Positions 7,561-13,695 of a stretch of DNA of 13,695 nucleotides are shown here, one piece after another (the stretch's first letter is position 1; each line of letters starts with the position of its first letter). The position numbers and the translations under genes were made by a program. The notes below the pieces were generated by a model. It saw nothing but the letters and a program-made list of their open reading frames with translations. It did not search any database and had not been told where the DNA came from. The stretch covers positions 1 to 13,695 of the forward strand of contig UPXY01000038.1 of assembly GCA_900538305.1 (NCBI GenBank), read 5' to 3'. Source of the DNA: an uncultured Collinsella sp. Its GTDB lineage: Bacteria; Actinomycetota; Coriobacteriia; Coriobacteriales; Coriobacteriaceae.

Positions 7561-10107
7561 CTATTCGTTGTCGCCGGCAGTCAGCTGCGTCGCGGAGAGC
7601 GCGCCGTCGGTGTCACCCTGCCCCGCCGCCTCGGGCCACACCCAATCCGTGAACGCCGGGTGATCGAACCCCTCGTCGACCGCGAACTGGAACGCCTCCT
7701 CACGAAATGCCTCCCACGCCGAGATTTGCTCGGCGAACACGTCCGCATCGCCGCGCACGGTACCCACCAGACGCAACGCGTCGGCCGCAAGCTCCCAGCG
7801 ATCCATGTTGTTTAGGCGCAGCATGTCGAACGGTGTGGTCGTGGAGCCTTTCTCCTCGTAACCATGCACGCGCCAAGCATCGTGGCCGGGACGGTCCCAC
7901 ACCAAGCGGCGAATGGTACCCGCATAGGCATGGAAGCAGAAGAGCACCGGCTTCTCGCCTGCGCCGAAGAGCTCGGCGAAGCGCTCGTTGCTGATAGCGC
8001 GGTCGTTCTCGCTCGCGTTCTGGATCTTGAGCAGATCGACGACGTTCACGAACCACACCTTGACACCGAGCTCGCGCAGCATGTCAGTCGCCGCAAGCGC
8101 TTCGAGCGTGGGAACGTCGCCGCAGGTCGCCACTACCAGGTTCGCATCGGCGAGCGAATCCGCTGTACACGCCCAGCGCCACACGGCGAGCCCCTCGTCG
8201 AGCTCCGCCACCGCCTCGTCCACCGTGCTGAACGTCGGCGCGGGCTGCTTGCCGCAGAAGATGGCGTTCACGCAGTTCGTAGACTGGTACACGCGCCGCG
8301 CCACCGCGAGCGCCATATTGGCATCGGCCGGGTAGTAGGCGTTCACCACGTGCGTATCGTTCGCCTTGTTGAGCAAAAGATCGATGAAGCCGGGATCCTG
8401 ATGCGAAAAACCGTTGTGATCCTGACGCCAGCAATGGCTCGTAAGCAGGATGTTGAGCCCCGCGATGGGCTCGCGCCACGGAATCTCGCGTACAGTCGCC
8501 TCGAGCCACTTGCAGTGCTGGTTGATCATGGAGTCCACCACATGGATGAAGCTCTCGTAGCTCGACCACACGCCGTGGCGGCCGGTGAGCACGTACGCCT
8601 CGAGCATGCCCTCGCACTGGTGCTCGGACAGCTGCTCGATGACCTTGCCCTGGCTTGCGAGGAGCTGGTCGTTTGCCTCGTCCGTGTAGAAACCGCCCTC
8701 CCACTGCTTGCGCGTCACGTCGTAGGCGGCCTGCAGGCGGTTCGAGGCGGTCTCGTCCGGGCCGAAGATGCGGAAGTCATCAAGATTCTGCGCGAGCACG
8801 TCGGCCGTGTAGGCACCAAAGACTCGTGCCGCCTCGGTCTGTCCCCAGCCGTGGCCGTGCTCGGCGATCGGCACCTCGTGCGTATGGATGTCCGGCAGCA
8901 CAAGCTCCCGGCGCACCGTGCCGCCGTTGGCGTTGGGGTTAGCCCCCAAACGCAGGTCTCCTTCCGGCATGAATGCCGTCACCTCGGGACGGATCTGGCC
9001 TTCGGGTGTGAAGAGCTCCTCCGGTGCATAGGAGCGCAGCCAGCCGCGCAGCACGCGGAAGTGCTCGTGCGTGTCCTTCGCCGAGGCGAGCGGCACCTGG
9101 TGAGCGCGCCACGAATCTTCGGTTTTCTTGCCGTCGATGTGCTTGGGGCACGTCCAGCCCTTGGGCGTGCGAAACACGATCATAGGATAGACCGGGCGCG
9201 TCGCCTCGCCGCCGGCATCCACCTGCGCCTGCGCACGTGCCTTGATATCGCAGATCTCGTCGAACACCAGCTCCAGGAGCTCGGCGAAACGACGGTGGAT
9301 CGAAGCATGGCTTTCGTCGTCGAAGCCGGCCACGAACACATGCGGGTTATAGCCCATACCGCGGAAGAACTGCTCGAGCTCCTCGTCCGAGATGCGCGCG
9401 AGGATCGTAGGGTTCGCGATCTTGTAGCCGTTGAGGTGAAGAATCGGCAGGACGATGCCGTCCGTCGCCGGGTTCACAAGCTTGTTCGCCTGCCAACCGG
9501 TCGCCAAAGGACCGGTCTCCGCCTCGCCGTCGCCCACTACCGCCACAGCGAGCAAGCTCGGGTTGTCGAGCACCGCGCCGTAGGCATGAGAGAGCGTATA
9601 CCCCAGCTCGCCGCCCTCGTGAATGGAGCCCGGCGTCTCGGGTGCGAAGTGACTCGGGATGCCGCCCGGATAGGAGAAGCGGCGGAAGAACGTCTGCAGG
9701 CCAGCCTCGTCATCGGTGATCTCGGGGTAGCGCTCGCGGTAGGTGCCGTCGAGGAGGCTTTGCGCCGTACCCGCCGGGCCACCGTGACCGGGTCCCATGA
9801 GGAAGATGGCGCTCTGCTGGTGATCGGCGATGAGACGGTTCGTGTGTCCCATGAGGAAGTTGATGCCCGGCGTGGTGCCCCAGTGGCCCACTAGGCGGTG
9901 CTTCACGTCCGCACGACCGAAATCGCGCGGCTCGCCGGTCTTCTCATCCACGAAATCCTTGCGCATAAGCGGGTTACTGCGCAGATAGATCTGACCGACG
10001 GCGAGATAGTTCGCGCACCGCCAGTACTTGTCCACGCCCTCGAGCGCAGCATCCGACACAGACGCGTCCAGTTTCTTCCAGGGGGTACCGATTACAGGCT
10101 GAGCCAT
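7561..10107 (-). CDS. xfp: Xylulose-5-phosphate / fructose-6-phosphate phosphoketolase
   Basis: Thiamine-diphosphate enzyme that cleaves xylulose-5-P or fructose-6-P with phosphate to acetyl phosphate plus glyceraldehyde-3-P or erythrose-4-P, the key step of the bifid and pentose-phosphoketolase routes. The 848-residue protein is close to the roughly 800-830 residues typical of the family. Landmarks: GHWGTTPGINFLMGHTNR (74-91), GPGHGGPAGTAQSLLDGTY (105-123), PSHFAPETPG (151-160), the ThDP/Mg site GDGEAETGP (192-200), HLNGYKIANPT (224-234), SEHQCEGMLEAYVLTGRHG (494-512) and SHCWRQDHNGFSHQDPGF (557-574). The histidines expected at the active site are present. MAQPVIG at 10107 is preferred, with AAAGAGGA just upstream; the ATG at 10128 has no ribosome site. 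Sequence cannot settle whether it uses both substrates. GntR next door and a shared upstream site suggest repression by that protein. Confidence 0.97.
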   Translation of the reverse strand: MAQPVIGTPWKKLDASVSDAALEGVDKYWRCANYLAVGQIYLRSNPLMRKDFVDEKTGEPRDFGRADVKHRLVGHWGTTPGINFLMGHTNRLIADHQQSAIFLMGPGHGGPAGTAQSLLDGTYRERYPEITDDEAGLQTFFRRFSYPGGIPSHFAPETPGSIHEGGELGYTLSHAYGAVLDNPSLLAVAVVGDGEAETGPLATGWQANKLVNPATDGIVLPILHLNGYKIANPTILARISDEELEQFFRGMGYNPHVFVAGFDDESHASIHRRFAELLELVFDEICDIKARAQAQVDAGGEATRPVYPMIVFRTPKGWTCPKHIDGKKTEDSWRAHQVPLASAKDTHEHFRVLRGWLRSYAPEELFTPEGQIRPEVTAFMPEGDLRLGANPNANGGTVRRELVLPDIHTHEVPIAEHGHGWGQTEAARVFGAYTADVLAQNLDDFRIFGPDETASNRLQAAYDVTRKQWEGGFYTDEANDQLLASQGKVIEQLSEHQCEGMLEAYVLTGRHGVWSSYESFIHVVDSMINQHCKWLEATVREIPWREPIAGLNILLTSHCWRQDHNGFSHQDPGFIDLLLNKANDTHVVNAYYPADANMALAVARRVYQSTNCVNAIFCGKQPAPTFSTVDEAVAELDEGLAVWRWACTADSLADANLVVATCGDVPTLEALAATDMLRELGVKVWFVNVVDLLKIQNASENDRAISNERFAELFGAGEKPVLFCFHAYAGTIRRLVWDRPGHDAWRVHGYEEKGSTTTPFDMLRLNNMDRWELAADALRLVGTVRGDADVFAEQISAWEAFREEAFQFAVDEGFDHPAFTDWVWPEAAGQGDTDGALSATQLTAGDNE

Positions 10108-10145
10108 ACCGTCCTCTTTCTCGTGCATACTGTGTTGCCGGTTTG

Positions 10146-10167
10146 ATTATACGAATATACGTACATT
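10146..10167 (-). promoter_or_regulatory. xfp -10 element with overlapping GntR-like operator
   Basis: On the minus strand a perfect TATAAT (10151-10146) lies 38 bases before the xfp ATG, giving a leader of about 30 bases. There is no good -35 at 16-18 bases. A dyad TACG-AATATA-CGTA (10150-10163) abuts and overlaps the -10. The 18-base segment 10150-10167 matches 14 of 18 positions of a segment in front of gntR (11024-11041), with the same symmetry axis. A bound repressor here would block polymerase. The promoter call is good; the operator is inferred. Confidence 0.6.
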
Positions 10168-10233
10168 TGACTAGAGGAAATCTGCAAGGTTTTAGTAAGG
10201 AGCTGAAAAGGGTGGTGCAGAAGCAGGTTGCCG

Positions 10234-10261
10234 GGCATGTGTGGCGTACGAAGCACGTGCC
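10234..10261 (-). terminator. Possible hairpin after gntR
   Basis: GGCATGTG at 10234-10241 pairs with CACGTGCC at 10254-10261 (eight pairs, one of them a wobble) around a 12-base loop. It begins 15 bases past the gntR stop in the direction of gntR transcription. No T-run follows, so it may be a pause, an mRNA end stabiliser or a chance GC dyad. If it does terminate, xfp depends on its own promoter at 10146-10151. Confidence 0.3.
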
Positions 10262-10276
10262 AGCAGCCCCGCGCTC

Positions 10277-11011
10277 TTATGCGTCCAGCTCGACCTCGAT
10301 ATGGTAATGGTCGGCACGGTAGTACGTCGTCACAAACTCGCGCGGTGTTCCCTGCATGTCGAAGGAGATGCGCTTGCTGAAGAGCAGCGGCTCCCCTACC
10401 TCGATCTTCAGGAGATAGGCAAGCTCGTCGTCGGCCACGATCGCGCGAATCTCCTGCGTGGCCTGGCGCCAGCGCACATGCAGCTCATCGCTAATGTAGG
10501 CGCGCAGTGACTCGCGCGAGAAGTCGCGGTTGATGGCGTCGGGCAGAAACGCGCGCTCGAAGTAGTTGATCTCGAGGTACAACGGGCGCTCCCCGCTATA
10601 GCGCACGCGGCGCAGCCGGTACACGTCCGCGCCCTCGTCAAGGCGGAGCGCCTGGGCGATCTCGCCGCTCGCAGGGATGATCACCGCGTCGACGAGGCGT
10701 TTCTGCGCGATGACCCGGTCATCACTGCTTTTCTTCAAGAAGCTCGTCACATGGGTGAGGTCGGACTTAGGGCGGCTCGCGATAACCTCCGACCCAATAC
10801 CCCGGCGCTTGCTGATCATACCGTTGTCGGAGAGCATCTCCATCGCCCGCCGCGCTGTCGCACGCGAGACGCCGTACTGCTCCATGAGCTCGGATTCCGA
10901 TGGAATAAGGTCACCCACGGCGTACACGCCGCCGATGATGTCTTGGAACAGGATGTCGTACAGCTGCCGGTACAGCTGCTCCTTGCCGCTGAAATCCAAT
11001 GGTGTGGCCAC
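10277..11011 (-). CDS. GntR-family transcriptional regulator, HutC/UTRA type
   Basis: A 244-residue cytoplasmic DNA-binding regulator. The N-terminal winged helix spans about 8-75: EQLYRQLYDILFQDIIGG, GDLIPSESELMEQYGVSRATARRAMEML with the recognition helix, then the wing NGMISKRRGIGSEV. The C-terminal part, roughly 95-240, is a UTRA effector domain (VYRLRRVRYSGERPLYLEINYF, then LLFSKRISFDMQGTPREFVTTYYRADHYHIEVELDA). UTRA regulators of this subfamily usually sense small metabolites such as sugar phosphates. The start is GTG 11011, with AAGGGG five bases upstream. Immediately downstream on the same strand is xfp, and matched dyad sites lie before both genes, which points to local control of phosphoketolase plus autoregulation. 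The effector is unknown; a xylulose- or fructose-phosphate is a guess from context only. Confidence 0.93.
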   Translation of the reverse strand: MATPLDFSGKEQLYRQLYDILFQDIIGGVYAVGDLIPSESELMEQYGVSRATARRAMEMLSDNGMISKRRGIGSEVIASRPKSDLTHVTSFLKKSSDDRVIAQKRLVDAVIIPASGEIAQALRLDEGADVYRLRRVRYSGERPLYLEINYFERAFLPDAINRDFSRESLRAYISDELHVRWRQATQEIRAIVADDELAYLLKIEVGEPLLFSKRISFDMQGTPREFVTTYYRADHYHIEVELDA

Positions 11012-11023
11012 GTGTTCCCCTTG

Positions 11024-11042
11024 AACGTCCGTATATTTGGAC
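11024..11042 (-). promoter_or_regulatory. Candidate GntR operator upstream of gntR
   Basis: The dyad GTCC-GTATATTT-GGAC at 11027-11042 lies 12 bases before the ribosome-site/start region of gntR and includes a TATACG sequence that could serve as a -10 on the minus strand. Its core AATATACG (minus strand) is identical to that in front of xfp, with both dyad axes falling at AAT|ATACG. This position would suit autorepression. No well-spaced -35 was found. Confidence 0.5.
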
Positions 11043-11144
11043 TCTTTGACTGCAAATCTCAGCCACTACGAGCGTACCACAACCACGCTGTTCGGCGGAC
11101 GAACGCCCTCGGCAAGCGGCAAGCTTCCTATCCCTAATGATTAT

Positions 11145-11163
11145 TTCAGTATCGGGTACTGAA
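11145..11163 (-). terminator. Weak hairpin after engB
   Basis: TTCAGTA and TACTGAA form a perfect 7-bp dyad around a five-base loop, starting seven bases after the engB stop. On the minus strand it is followed by ATAATCATT, only a loose T-rich tail. It could be a weak terminator separating engB from gntR, or a protein-binding dyad. Confidence 0.4.
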
Positions 11164-11170
11164 CGTATCG

Positions 11171-11761
11171 CTACAGGCAGGCTGCCTCGATGCGATGCTT
11201 GAGCTCGTCGATGCCCTGCCCGGTCTCGGAACTCGTCACGATGATGTCTTCCGCGGGTACGTTGAGCTGCTTTTTAATCGCTGCAAGCTGCTGATTCTGC
11301 TTGCCACGGCTGAGCTTGTCCGCTTTGGTAAGTGCCACCACGAACGGCAGCTCGCTTTCCTGCAGAAACGCAATCATCTGGTGATCGAGCACGCTCGGAT
11401 CATGGCGGATATCCACGAGCGAGACCACCAGATTGAAGCTGCGCTCGAGGTCGAAGAAATCACCGATAAGCTGCGCCCAGCGGTCGCGCTCTGCTTTGGA
11501 GCGCCGCGCGAAGCCGTACCCGGGTAGGTCGACGAAATGTACGCCGTCCGCCTCGAAGAAGTTCACGTTGCTCGTCTTGCCCGGTGTGCTCGAAACCTTC
11601 ACCAATCCTTTGCGGCCGAAAATCTTGTTCATGATGGAGGACTTGCCCACGTTCGAACGACCGACAAAGCTCACCTCGGGACACGTCGACGGTGGAATCT
11701 GCGACGCCTTGCCATAGCTCGCCACGAAATGCGCAAGCTGGTAGTTGATGGAATCTGACAT
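11171..11761 (-). CDS. engB: Ribosome-biogenesis GTP-binding protein EngB/YsxC/YihA
   Basis: Small essential-type GTPase that helps late assembly of the 50S ribosomal subunit. The 196-residue length is typical. All G motifs are visible: G1 GRSNVGKSS (34-42), G2 around STPGKT (58-63), G3 DLPGYG (78-83), G4 TKAD (145-148) and G5 SSETG (177-181). The STPGKTSNVNFFE stretch is diagnostic for this subfamily of the TrmE-Era-EngA group. ATG 11761 has an AGGGG ribosome site seven bases upstream. It lies 45 bases behind the nucleosidase gene on the same strand. That gap holds two T5 runs on the minus strand (11787-11777) without a strong stem, so read-through from the nucleosidase gene is plausible but not shown. 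Confidence 0.97.
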   Translation of the reverse strand: MSDSINYQLAHFVASYGKASQIPPSTCPEVSFVGRSNVGKSSIMNKIFGRKGLVKVSSTPGKTSNVNFFEADGVHFVDLPGYGFARRSKAERDRWAQLIGDFFDLERSFNLVVSLVDIRHDPSVLDHQMIAFLQESELPFVVALTKADKLSRGKQNQQLAAIKKQLNVPAEDIIVTSSETGQGIDELKHRIEAACL

Positions 11762-11806
11762 GTTGGAACCCCTGTCAAAAACAAAAAGCAGTCTGTTCAG
11801 ATGGTA

Positions 11807-12532
11807 TCAATCGAGCCGCGAGACGATCTCGAGTGCGATCTCGCTCGCGCGGCGTGCATAACCGTCCAGGTCGAAATCGCGCTCGCAGAAGGCATCGTAC
11901 GCCTCGTCGCAGTTGTCGGAGATAGCGCGCAGCACGAGGCAGGCGATGCCGTTTTTCGCCGCAACGTGCGCCACCGCAGCTCCTTCCATCTCCGCGCAGT
12001 CGGCCTGCGTGGCTTCGACCACCGCGGCGCGCATGTCTGCGCCCGTCACGAAACGGTTGCCCGTGGCGATGGTTCCGCGCAGGTAACCGGGCGAATCACA
12101 ACCAGGCGTGCCCCCAATGTCATGGTAGCCGCGGTCGCGGAGCACCTGCTCAGCCAGGTCGACAAGAGAAGGCGTAGAGGCGAACTCCTCGAGCCCGGGC
12201 GCGGACTCCGCGATAAGCGCGGTATCGGTATCCGTGTAGCGCAGGTGCTCACCGATCACGATGTCGTCGATATGCAACGCCGGGTTGAGACCGCCTGCGA
12301 TGCCAGAGAAGATCACCGTGTTCGCATCGTACGCGCTGATGAGCAGCTGCGTTGCGGCAGCGACGTTCACCGTACCCATGCCGGCGGTCGTTGCCACCAC
12401 GTCATGACCAGCATAGCGTCCGCCTGCGATGCGAATGCCAGCGGTTTCTTCGTCAAACGCATCTTCCAACGCATCGCATATCCCGCGCACTTCCTTCTCG
12501 AGCGCACCGATGATGGCGATCGTCGCGGCCAT
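11807..12532 (-). CDS. mtnN: 5'-methylthioadenosine / S-adenosylhomocysteine nucleosidase
   Basis: Hydrolyses MTA, SAH and usually 5'-deoxyadenosine to adenine and the matching sugar, removing inhibitory by-products of SAM chemistry. The 241-residue protein is near the usual 230. IIGALEKEV carries the conserved Glu12; TTAGMGTVNVAAATQLLI (48-65), SGIAGGLNP (76-84), GTIATGNRFV (153-162), the ribose-binding ADCAEMEGAAVAHVA (177-191, Glu181-Met182-Glu183) and the catalytic Asp206 in LRAISDNCDE complete the family pattern. ATG 12532 is chosen because MAATIAIIGA is the family N-terminus and GGGGAGG lies just upstream. The frame stays open 80 codons further through intergenic repeats, where it encodes a repeated PFGTG.AES phrase; I do not count that as protein. 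It diverges from the ROK kinase and may lead an operon with engB. Confidence 0.95.
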   Translation of the reverse strand: MAATIAIIGALEKEVRGICDALEDAFDEETAGIRIAGGRYAGHDVVATTAGMGTVNVAAATQLLISAYDANTVIFSGIAGGLNPALHIDDIVIGEHLRYTDTDTALIAESAPGLEEFASTPSLVDLAEQVLRDRGYHDIGGTPGCDSPGYLRGTIATGNRFVTGADMRAAVVEATQADCAEMEGAAVAHVAAKNGIACLVLRAISDNCDEAYDAFCERDFDLDGYARRASEIALEIVSRLD

Positions 12533-12564
12533 GGCCTCCCCTTCCCGTCCAACATTCCCGCGGA

Positions 12565-12576
12565 CGGCTCGAGCCG
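12565..12576. repeat. Perfect 12-bp palindrome before mtnN
   Basis: CGGCTCGAGCCG is fully self-complementary and lies 33 bases upstream of the mtnN start, next to the paired direct repeats. It could be an operator or a leader hairpin; GC-rich DNA makes chance plausible. Confidence 0.4.
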
Positions 12577-12578
12577 AT

Positions 12579-12640
12579 GACTCAGCCAAGCCCGTCCCAA
12601 ATGGGCCAAGCGACTCAGCAAAACCCGTCCCAAATGGGTC
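12579..12640. repeat. Two tandem copies of a 29-nt repeat, 33-nt period
   Basis: Copies at 12579-12607 and 12612-12640 agree at 26 of 29 positions. Each starts GACTCAGC and contains CCCGTCCCAAATGGG, whose CCCA-AA-TGGG part is a small dyad. The 33-nt period is about three helical turns, so proteins bound to both copies would sit on the same DNA face. They occupy the middle of the 199-bp divergent gap between mtnN and the ROK kinase. Alternative: a piece of a dispersed intergenic repeat family, since GGGACGGG also recurs at 13671-13681. Confidence 0.7.
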
Positions 12641-12653
12641 ATATACTGCGAGC

Positions 12654-12694
12654 ATATGTGCATATCGGTCGCAAAGCCACCCTACTATAGTAGG
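12654..12694. promoter_or_regulatory. Palindromes in the putative ROK-kinase promoter
   Basis: ATATG-TG-CATAT (12654-12665) is followed by the perfect 14-bp palindrome CCTACTATAGTAGG (12681-12694). The latter contains TATAGT, a fair -10 for the rightward gene 40 bases upstream of its ATG, but no good -35 lies 16-18 bases before it. A symmetric site on a -10 is the classic position of a repressor operator. The binding protein is unknown. Confidence 0.45.
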
Positions 12695-12731
12695 TGAAAA
12701 ACCCTGGCGCGAGAAAGGGAGCCGAGCAAAC

Positions 12732-13613
12732 ATGGAAAACGTTCTTTTGGGCGCACTCGAAGCCGGCGGCACGAAGATGGTCTGCGCGACGGGCTACGCC
12801 GACGGCACTATCGTGGAGTCCGAGCAGATTCCCACCACGACTCCCGAGGAAACGGCAGCCGCCTGCACGGCATGGTTCCAGAGCAAGGGTATCGCCGCGC
12901 TCGGCATTGGCGCGTTCGGCCCCACCGCCGTGAACCCGACTTCACCGCGCTACGGACAGATCTTGAAGACTCCCAAACCCCATTGGAGCGACTTCGACCT
13001 TTTGGGCTCGCTTCAGAAACCGCTTGGCATCCCCTGCGGCTACGATACCGACGTCAACGTCGCCTGCCTGGGCGAAGCGACCTTCGGTTGCGCGCAGGGG
13101 CTCGACACGGTGCTCTATCTCACCATCGGCACCGGCGTGGGGGCGGGCGTACTCTCGGGCGGGGTGCTCGTACACGGCATGATGCACCCCGAAGCCGGTC
13201 ACGTCCCCATGAGGCCCGACCCGCGCGATCCCATCGCGACCGATAGCTCCTGCCCGTTCCATGCAAGCTGCCTGGAAGGTCTTATCTCCGGCGCTGGCAT
13301 CAGGAAGCGCTGGGGGAAGAGCGGCGGCGATATGGCCGAAGATCCCGAGGCCATGGATATCCTCGCCGGCTATCTGGGACAGGCGCTCGCTATGTACATC
13401 CTGTGCTACTCGCCGCAGAAGATCATCATCGGCGGCGGCGTGGCCGATCACACGCCCATCGTCGAGCTCGCACGCCCCAAAGCCGCAGAAGAGCTCGGCG
13501 GCTACATCGTGACACCCGAGATGGACGACCTCGAGCACTACATCGTGCGCAACTCGCTCGACGGCAAGCAGGGCGTTATGGGCTGCCTCGAGCTCGCCCG
13601 CAGAGCGCTTTAG
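12732..13613 (+). CDS. ROK-family sugar kinase, probable fructokinase
   Basis: ATP-dependent cytoplasmic kinase of the ROK family, 293 residues. GALEAGGTKMVCA (7-19) is the N-terminal phosphate-binding motif, GIGAFGP (58-64) follows, DTDVNVACLGEATFG (105-119) holds the acidic pair with the likely catalytic base, and YLTIGTGVGAGVLSGGVLVHG (129-149) is the second phosphate motif. EAGH (154-157) with CPFHASC (174-180) matches the zinc site of ROK fructokinases, which differs from the CXCGXXGC form of ROK glucokinases; this is why fructose is the favoured substrate (product fructose-6-phosphate). Glucose or mannose cannot be excluded. ATG 12732 has AAAGGGAG about ten bases upstream; the open frame back to 12429 overlaps mtnN and is dismissed. 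It diverges from mtnN across a repeat-rich gap and is followed by a G-rich repeat tract. Confidence 0.92.
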   Translation: MENVLLGALEAGGTKMVCATGYADGTIVESEQIPTTTPEETAAACTAWFQSKGIAALGIGAFGPTAVNPTSPRYGQILKTPKPHWSDFDLLGSLQKPLGIPCGYDTDVNVACLGEATFGCAQGLDTVLYLTIGTGVGAGVLSGGVLVHGMMHPEAGHVPMRPDPRDPIATDSSCPFHASCLEGLISGAGIRKRWGKSGGDMAEDPEAMDILAGYLGQALAMYILCYSPQKIIIGGGVADHTPIVELARPKAAEELGGYIVTPEMDDLEHYIVRNSLDGKQGVMGCLELARRAL

Positions 13614-13625
13614 CTACGCCGCCGC

Positions 13626-13695
13626 CCGCCATCGGGGACTCGCCATCGGGGACGGGGACTGCCCGCCAGTGGGGACGGGGGTTATTGGCTGGGGG
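13626..13695. repeat. G-rich short repeats after the ROK kinase, running to the window edge
   Basis: Twelve bases past the stop, GGGGAC occurs at 13634, 13648, 13654 and 13671, with CGCCATCGGGGAC twice (13627-13639, 13641-13653). A final GGGGG at 13677-13681 and another at 13691-13695 follow. At least five runs of four or more G lie within 48 bases on the + strand, so a G-quadruplex is possible, though two spacers are long (10 and 13). The tract is cut by the window end, so its extent is unknown. Confidence 0.65.

Noticed and set aside
7864..9894. 676-codon open frame antisense to xfp
   Set aside because: Same GC-codon shadow effect; low-information Arg/His/Val/Leu composition, no motif, no ribosome site, and fully inside a well-conserved gene.
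10169..10205. Rightward promoter with TTGACT near 10168 and a T-rich -10
   Set aside because: The -10 matches the consensus poorly and there is no gene on the + strand for it to serve.
12429..12731. 101-codon upstream extension of the ROK kinase
   Set aside because: It runs through the intergenic repeats and into mtnN; the ROK motif begins seven residues after ATG 12732.
12533..12772. 80-codon N-terminal extension of the nucleosidase encoding a PFGTG.AES repeat
   Set aside because: The repeat comes from the intergenic tandem DNA repeats, overlaps the divergent kinase start, and the family begins at MAATIAIIGA.

Overview
The window is GC-rich bacterial chromosome carrying ten complete, intact-looking protein genes, all ordinary metabolic or housekeeping families. 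I infer a Coriobacteriia-like actinomycete (Collinsella/Olsenella relatives). The reasons are the GC-rich coding style, the clostridial-type aspartokinase, the presence of a phosphoketolase, the long YgiQ protein and the GGGACGGG-type intergenic repeats. No rRNA or protein comparison could be run, so this placement is tentative. I see no tRNA, rRNA, CRISPR array, transposase, phage gene or clear pseudogene.

Layout. (1) 81-5280 holds four aspartate-family enzymes in two divergent pairs: lysC-asd leftward and thrC-thrB rightward, sharing a 99-bp gap. Together they phosphorylate aspartate, reduce aspartyl phosphate to the semialdehyde, and convert homoserine through O-phosphohomoserine to threonine. 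Homoserine dehydrogenase and the lysine-branch genes are not here. (2) 5348-7444 is a YgiQ-type radical SAM protein, co-directional with thrB. (3) 7445-7560 is a convergent gap with a strong two-way hairpin. (4) 7561-12532 is a leftward group: phosphoketolase (xfp), a GntR/UTRA regulator, the ribosome-assembly GTPase EngB and MTA/SAH nucleosidase. (5) 12732-13613 is a rightward ROK-family sugar kinase, probably a fructokinase, followed by a G-rich repeat tract that runs to the window edge.

How the genes fit together. A fructokinase would supply fructose-6-phosphate, which phosphoketolase cleaves to acetyl phosphate and erythrose-4-phosphate. The GntR gene next to xfp probably controls it, because the two upstream regions share an 18-bp dyad-like site. 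The nucleosidase clears SAH and 5'-deoxyadenosine; the latter is the usual by-product of radical SAM enzymes.

No gap exceeds 300 bases. The largest are 4196-4398 (three successive inverted repeats), 12533-12731 (two 33-nt-spaced repeats and three palindromes), 10108-10276 (xfp promoter and possible gntR terminator) and 11012-11170 (gntR upstream site and a weak hairpin after engB).

I did not find a convincing new multi-gene system. The most worthwhile signals are non-coding: the folded thrC-thrB spacer, the matched GntR-like sites, and the repeats on both sides of the ROK kinase.
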